This document shows, piece after piece, positions 7,836 through 10,390 of a stretch of DNA of 10,390 bases. The notes under the pieces were generated by a model. The model saw only the letters and a program-made list of their open reading frames with translations, ran no database searches and was not told where the DNA came from. The DNA comes from Pseudomonadota bacterium (GTDB taxonomy: Bacteria; Pseudomonadota; Alphaproteobacteria; Sphingomonadales; Sphingomonadaceae): positions 1 through 10,390 of the forward strand of contig CANJKQ010000009.1 of the NCBI GenBank assembly GCA_947474905.1, given 5' to 3'. The position numbers and the translations under genes were made by a program. Every line of letters begins with the position of its first letter. The first letter of the stretch is position 1.

Positions 7836-8263
7836 CCGCGCTTGCGGCTGTCTTCCTCAGGCATATTGTCGTTATGCAGCAGCACGACATCGGTGCCCGC
7901 TGCCATCGCAGGTTGCGCCTGTGCCGAGGCAATTGCGGCGGCAGTGCGGATCGCGACATCGCTGAACGGCTTGCGCACAAATGCGATCGCGCCCGTATCG
8001 GCGGTGATATGCGCGGGATTGGCCGTTACGAAAATGACGCGCACGCCAAAATCGCGCGTCAATGCCGTCGCGATATCAGGCCCCGTCGCCCCGTCGCGCA
8101 GATTGACATCGACAAAGGCGAGCGAACATTGCGGCGCCGCCTGCAGCGCATGTTCGCGATCGGCCGCAATCTCAACGACATGGTAACCGGCGGAGACGAG
8201 GATATTCTCGAGGTCAAGGGCGACCATGATTTCATCTTCAACGATCAGTGCAGCCCCGGCCAT
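7832..8263 (-). CDS. Single-domain response regulator (receiver only)
   Basis: The product is a stand-alone CheY-like receiver of 143 residues (144 if the ATG at 8266 is used). Numbering from 8266, the acidic pocket is Glu10-Asp11 in IVEDE, the phospho-acceptor is Asp53 in FVDVNL, the switch threonine is Thr81 in FVTANP, and the conserved lysine is Lys99 in RKPF. About 25 further residues form a polar tail without an output domain. It lacks the FATGY-type motif of the SdrG group. I prefer the second ATG (8263) because AGGA at 8271-8274 is seven bases from it. The gene meets the HWE kinase gene tail to tail, the stops sharing CTAG (7832-7835). It lies 55 bases downstream of metW on the same strand but probably has its own stress-type promoter. 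It may relay or sequester phosphate. Confidence 0.92.
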   Translation of the reverse strand: MAGAALIVEDEIMVALDLENILVSAGYHVVEIAADREHALQAAPQCSLAFVDVNLRDGATGPDIATALTRDFGVRVIFVTANPAHITADTGAIAFVRKPFSDVAIRTAAAIASAQAQPAMAAGTDVVLLHNDNMPEEDSRKRG

Positions 8264-8295
8264 CATTCCTTCCTGTTAACGCCTCGCTTTAGGCA

Positions 8296-8320
8296 AACTA
8301 ACATGGAGCAGATCGGTTCC
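8296..8320 (-). promoter_or_regulatory. Candidate EcfG-type general stress promoter for the receiver gene
   Basis: Read on the minus strand, GGAAC (8320-8316) is followed by 17 bases and GTT (8298-8296), i.e. GGAAC-N16-AGTT. The known alphaproteobacterial EcfG/SigT consensus is GGAAC-N16/17-CGTT, so only one base of the core differs. Transcription would start near 8290, leaving a leader of about 25 bases that contains the AGGAAGGA ribosome site. The -35 begins immediately downstream of the metW stop, in the only non-coding DNA before the receiver gene. Confidence 0.5.
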
Positions 8321-8321
8321 G

Positions 8322-8912
8322 CTATCGGTGCAGCAAAAACACCGCATGTTCTGCCCATAAATTGGCAAGCGTCCGGCCGATTTGCTGATCGCCCGACAGA
8401 AACCAGGCGCGCTCCACCCGTATCGCCCGTTCGGCCACGAAAGCGCGGAAATCGTCGATCGTGACGTGGTGGATATTGGGTGTGTCATGCCATTGCTCGG
8501 GCAGCAGCCGGGTTACCGGCATTCGCCCTGCCAGCAATAGCGACGCCCGAACGCGCCAATGCGCGAAATTGGGAAAGGAGACGAAAGCGCGCCGTCCGAT
8601 GCGCAGCAAATGGTCGAGCACGACGGCGGGCGCCTGTGCTGTCTGCAACGTCTGGCTCAAAATCGCATAGTCGAAGCTTTGGTCGGGATAATCGGCAAGG
8701 TCGGTATCGGCATCGCCCTGCACCACCGACAAGCCACGCGCGACCGCGGCGGCGACGTTGCTGCCGTCAAGCTCCAGCCCGCGCGCATCAACCCCGCGAT
8801 CATCGCGCAACGCCGCCATCAAGGCACCGTCACCACAGCCGACATCGAGCACGCGCGATCCGGGCGCGACATTGGCCGCGATGATCGCTAGGTCGGGGCG
8901 CAGCCCAATCAT
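8322..8912 (-). CDS. metW: MetW, methyltransferase-fold methionine biosynthesis protein
   Basis: MetW is a class I SAM-methyltransferase-fold protein encoded with metX and needed for, or modulating, homoserine acylation in methionine synthesis. In the 196 residues, LRPDLAIIAANVAPGSRVLDVGCGDG leads into the glycine-rich SAM motif (21-29), then GLELD (45-49) and the family-typical SQTLQ (86-90), VSFPNFAHWRVR (111-122) and WHDTPNIHHVT (141-151). The frame is open up to 8981, but the residues added there are translated palindromic repeat. I therefore use the ATG at 8912, which has GGAG 10 bases upstream and starts just before LRPDL as in relatives. Its first bases overlap the stop of a 40-codon frame (ATGA) bridging the gap to metX. 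A 55-base gap with a candidate promoter separates it from the receiver gene. Confidence 0.92.
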   Translation of the reverse strand: MIGLRPDLAIIAANVAPGSRVLDVGCGDGALMAALRDDRGVDARGLELDGSNVAAAVARGLSVVQGDADTDLADYPDQSFDYAILSQTLQTAQAPAVVLDHLLRIGRRAFVSFPNFAHWRVRASLLLAGRMPVTRLLPEQWHDTPNIHHVTIDDFRAFVAERAIRVERAWFLSGDQQIGRTLANLWAEHAVFLLHR

Positions 8913-9031
8913 TTCACGACGTCTCCGTTCGCCCCGGGCGCAGTCGAGGGACGGGCAGCCGCGCCGCGATCGGCCGAGCATAGCTCGGCGTTGCTCGATA
9001 CGAACGGAATAAGGGCCAAGGCCAGGTTCAT
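8909..9031 (-). CDS. Possible 40-residue small protein coupled to metX and metW
   Basis: A 40-codon frame fills the metX-metW gap exactly. Its ATG (9031-9029) overlaps the metX TGA, and its TGA (8911-8909) overlaps the metW ATG; both junctions are ATGA. The product starts [11 protein letters not shown], a short hydrophobic run, and continues with a polar, Ala/Gly/Arg-rich stretch ending GDVVK. Most of its length is translated from the REP-like palindrome at 8923-9009, and I recognise no homologue. It may be a genuine leader-type small protein, or only a passively open frame whose value is to carry ribosomes from metX to metW. The double overlap is the only positive evidence. Confidence 0.35.
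   Translation of the reverse strand: MNLALALIPFVSSNAELCSADRGAAARPSTAPGANGDVVK
8923..9009. repeat. REP-like palindromic element between metX and metW
   Basis: Inverted outer arms TCCGTTCG (8924-8931) and CGAACGGA (9001-9008) flank two hairpins. The left one pairs CCGTTC (8925-8930) with GGGACGG (8948-8954), one pair being G-T. The right one is GCCGAGC-ATA-GCTCGGC (8973-8989), a perfect 7-base stem. The left half resembles the dispersed CCGTTCG...GTCGAGGGACGG repeats I recall from sphingomonad genomes. It is a different family from the repeat at 684-764. Lying inside an operon, it could attenuate or stabilise the transcript. Confidence 0.65.
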
Positions 9032-10140
9032 ATATTGGCCTTCAGAAAACCATCGACCACCCGGTTCAACTCGGGCGCGTCGAGCAGAAAAGCATCATGG
9101 CCAAACGCGCTCCTGAGCTCGACAAAGCTCGCCGCTGCCCCCGCCGCGTGAAGCGCATGCACGATCGCGCGCGATTCCGATGTGGGATAAAGCCAGTCGG
9201 TATCGAAGCTGACCAGGCAAAAGCGCGTCGCGGTGCCGCGAAAGGCGTTGGCGAGCAGGCCGCCATGCTCCTCCGCCAGGTCGAAATAATCCATCGCGCG
9301 CGTGATATAGAGATAGCTGTTGGCGTCGAAGCGATCGACGAAGCTCAGCCCCTGATGGCGCAGATAGCTCTCAACCTGAAAATCGGCGTCAAAGCCAAAG
9401 CTCTTGGCGTCGCGCGCCTGCAAGCGGCGGCCGAATTTCTCGGTCAGCCCGGCTTCGGACAGATAAGTGATGTGCGCCGCCATCCGCGCCACCGCCAGGC
9501 CCGATGCGGGCGCATCGCCGCCATAATAGTCACCGCCTGCCCAGTGCGGATCCGCCATGATCGCCTGGCGGCCGACCTCGTGGAACGCGATATTCTGCGC
9601 GGTGTGGCGCGCGGTCGAGGCAATGATTACCGCGTTTCGCACGCGTTTCGGATAGGTCGCCGCCCAGCTCAACGCCTGCATGCCGCCCATCGACCCGCCG
9701 ATCACCGCTGCCAGTCGGGCGACGCCCAGATGGTCGAGCAGCATCGCTTGCGCCCGCACCATGTCGCGAATGGTGATGACGGGGAAGCGCATGGCATGGG
9801 GACGCCCATCGGCGTCAAGGCTGGCCGGGCCGGACGAGCCCATGCAACTGCCCAGCACATTGGCGCAGATGATGAAATGCCGCGCCGGATCAACCGGCTT
9901 TGCCGCCCCCACCATCCGCGTCCACCAGCCGGGCTTGCCCGTGATCGGGTGATTGCTGGTGACATGCTGGTCACCGGTCAGCGCGTGACAGATCAGGATG
10001 GCATTGCTGGCATCAGCATTCAGCGTGCCATAGGTTTCATAGGCAATGTCGACCGGCGCCAGGCTGCCGCCACCATCAAGGATCAACGGCCCCGGCAGCT
10101 TTACCTGGCGATCAAGGCCGAAACGCGCATCATCGGTCAT
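9028..10140 (-). CDS. metX: Homoserine O-acyltransferase (MetX)
   Basis: MetX is a cytosolic alpha/beta-hydrolase-fold enzyme that activates homoserine by transferring an acyl group from acyl-CoA, the first committed step of methionine synthesis. The 370 residues match the family. The start [45 protein letters not shown] (15-59 with gaps) is characteristic. Further hallmarks are [12 protein letters not shown] (94-105), the nucleophile elbow GGSMGGMQ (Ser150), the acid Asp315 in DTDWLYP and the base His348 in FGHDAF. Some alphaproteobacterial MetX enzymes use succinyl- rather than acetyl-CoA, which I cannot decide here. The ATG at 10140 lacks a Shine-Dalgarno, and a good promoter sits so close that the mRNA would be almost leaderless. 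It diverges from hisC, and metW lies downstream across a repeat. Confidence 0.96.
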   Translation of the reverse strand: MTDDARFGLDRQVKLPGPLILDGGGSLAPVDIAYETYGTLNADASNAILICHALTGDQHVTSNHPITGKPGWWTRMVGAAKPVDPARHFIICANVLGSCMGSSGPASLDADGRPHAMRFPVITIRDMVRAQAMLLDHLGVARLAAVIGGSMGGMQALSWAATYPKRVRNAVIIASTARHTAQNIAFHEVGRQAIMADPHWAGGDYYGGDAPASGLAVARMAAHITYLSEAGLTEKFGRRLQARDAKSFGFDADFQVESYLRHQGLSFVDRFDANSYLYITRAMDYFDLAEEHGGLLANAFRGTATRFCLVSFDTDWLYPTSESRAIVHALHAAGAAASFVELRSAFGHDAFLLDAPELNRVVDGFLKANI

Positions 10141-10150
10141 TGCGCGCTGG

Positions 10151-10179
10151 CGCTAGGGCGCGACCGCTTGCCTTGTCAA
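10151..10179 (-). promoter_or_regulatory. Candidate metX promoter giving a near-leaderless mRNA
   Basis: On the minus strand, TTGACA (10179-10174) and CTAGCG (10156-10151) are spaced by 17 bases. The -35 is perfect; the -10 is GC-rich but resembles alphaproteobacterial housekeeping -10 sites. The start would fall near 10143-10145, three to five bases before the metX ATG. That fits the absence of a Shine-Dalgarno and leaves no room for a leader riboswitch. Confidence 0.5.
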
Positions 10180-10196
10180 CGCAGGCCCGTCTATGC
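10168..10196 (+). promoter_or_regulatory. Weak candidate hisC promoter, abutting the metX -35
   Basis: On the plus strand, TTGCCT (10168-10173) and CTATGC (10191-10196) are 17 bases apart. Transcription would start near 10203, a few bases before the ATG at 10208. Its -35 directly abuts that of the opposing metX promoter, so the two polymerases would compete. The match is modest. Confidence 0.25.
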
Positions 10197-10207
10197 CGCT
10201 CCCCGCC

Positions 10208-10390
10208 ATGATCGAAAGCCCCCTCTCCGCGCCCGCCGCCAAGCCCTGGGTGATGGCGATTGCCCCCTATGTCCCCGGCCGCGCGACCGCAGACGACGGG
10301 CGCACGATCATCAAGCTGTCAGCCAATGAAAACCCGCTCGGCACCCCGGCAGGGGCGAGCGTTGCGCTGGCCGAGGCACGTACCTCGCTC
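10208..10390 (+). CDS. hisC: Histidinol-phosphate aminotransferase, N-terminal part (3' end outside window)
   Basis: HisC is a PLP-dependent aminotransferase that converts imidazole-acetol phosphate and glutamate to histidinol phosphate in histidine synthesis. Sixty-one codons are visible. They contain KPWVMAIAPYVPG (12-24) and IIKLSANENPLGTP (34-47), the strongly conserved N-terminal motifs of HisC and of the related aromatic aminotransferases. The pyridoxal lysine lies beyond the window. An in-frame ATG at 10193 is an alternative start with AGG seven bases upstream, adding five residues. I keep 10208 because a candidate promoter would initiate between the two. The gene diverges from metX. 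Assignment as HisC rather than a paralogous aromatic or cobalamin-pathway aminotransferase is likely but rests on the N-terminus only. Confidence 0.85.
   Translation, partial: MIESPLSAPAAKPWVMAIAPYVPGRATADDGRTIIKLSANENPLGTPAGASVALAEARTSL

Noticed and set aside
8913..8981. N-terminal extension of MetW from the ATG at 8981
   Set aside because: The added residues are translated repeat DNA, and the ATG at 8912 has its own ribosome site and fits the family start.
10141..10207. SAM-II or other methionine riboswitch upstream of metX
   Set aside because: SAM-II elements are known before alphaproteobacterial methionine genes, but the 67-base gap lacks the expected structure and the likely promoter starts only a few bases before the ATG.
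9097..10329. Long plus-strand open frame (410 codons) antisense to metX and running into hisC
   Set aside because: It lies opposite a well-supported metX and overlaps the start of hisC in another frame. Its Arg/Ala/His-rich product shows no recognisable domain and is typical of a GC-rich antisense shadow.

Overview
The window is about 10.4 kb of ordinary, high-GC, densely packed chromosome. It looks like an alphaproteobacterium, most likely a member of the Sphingomonadales. The reasons are a COQ9 gene (ubiquinone synthesis), a short FeoB, a metX/metW pair next to hisC, an HWE-type histidine kinase, palindromic repeats of a kind I associate with sphingomonads, and a candidate promoter of the GGAAC-N17-GTT type used by the alphaproteobacterial general stress sigma factor EcfG. 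The taxon is inferred from memory of these families, not from a search.

Layout, left to right. The 3' part of a cytochrome P450 gene (+) converges on an Old Yellow Enzyme ene-reductase gene (-), with a palindromic repeat filling the gap between them. The ene-reductase gene diverges from an EamA/DMT-type transporter gene (+), and a perfect 7-1-7 palindrome lies just upstream of the reductase start. The transporter is followed 26 bases later by coq9 (+). After a 79-base gap with an AT-rich candidate promoter come feoA and feoB (ferrous iron uptake, overlapping ATGA), then ssb (single-stranded DNA binding protein) and a soluble GAF-PAS-HWE histidine kinase, all on +. The kinase gene meets a single-domain response regulator gene (-) tail to tail, and the two stop codons share one CTAG. 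Upstream of the regulator on the same strand are metW and metX (methionine synthesis). They are separated by a REP-like palindromic element that also forms a 40-codon frame coupled to both neighbours by ATGA overlaps. At the right edge the first 61 codons of hisC (+) diverge from metX over a 67-base promoter region.

How the parts fit together. Most genes are core metabolism: methionine, histidine, ubiquinone and iron uptake, plus DNA maintenance. Two accessory themes stand out. The P450 and ene-reductase suggest oxidative and reductive handling of small organic compounds. The HWE kinase and stand-alone receiver are a likely phosphosignalling pair, and the candidate EcfG-type promoter before the receiver gene would tie it to the general stress response. 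I see no phage, insertion sequence, CRISPR array, tRNA, rRNA or recognised riboswitch, and no gene-free stretch longer than about 120 bases. I do not see a wholly new multi-gene system. The points most worth checking are the stress-type promoter with its kinase/receiver pair, the repeat-derived coupled small frame between metX and metW, and the near-leaderless promoters of metX and feoA.
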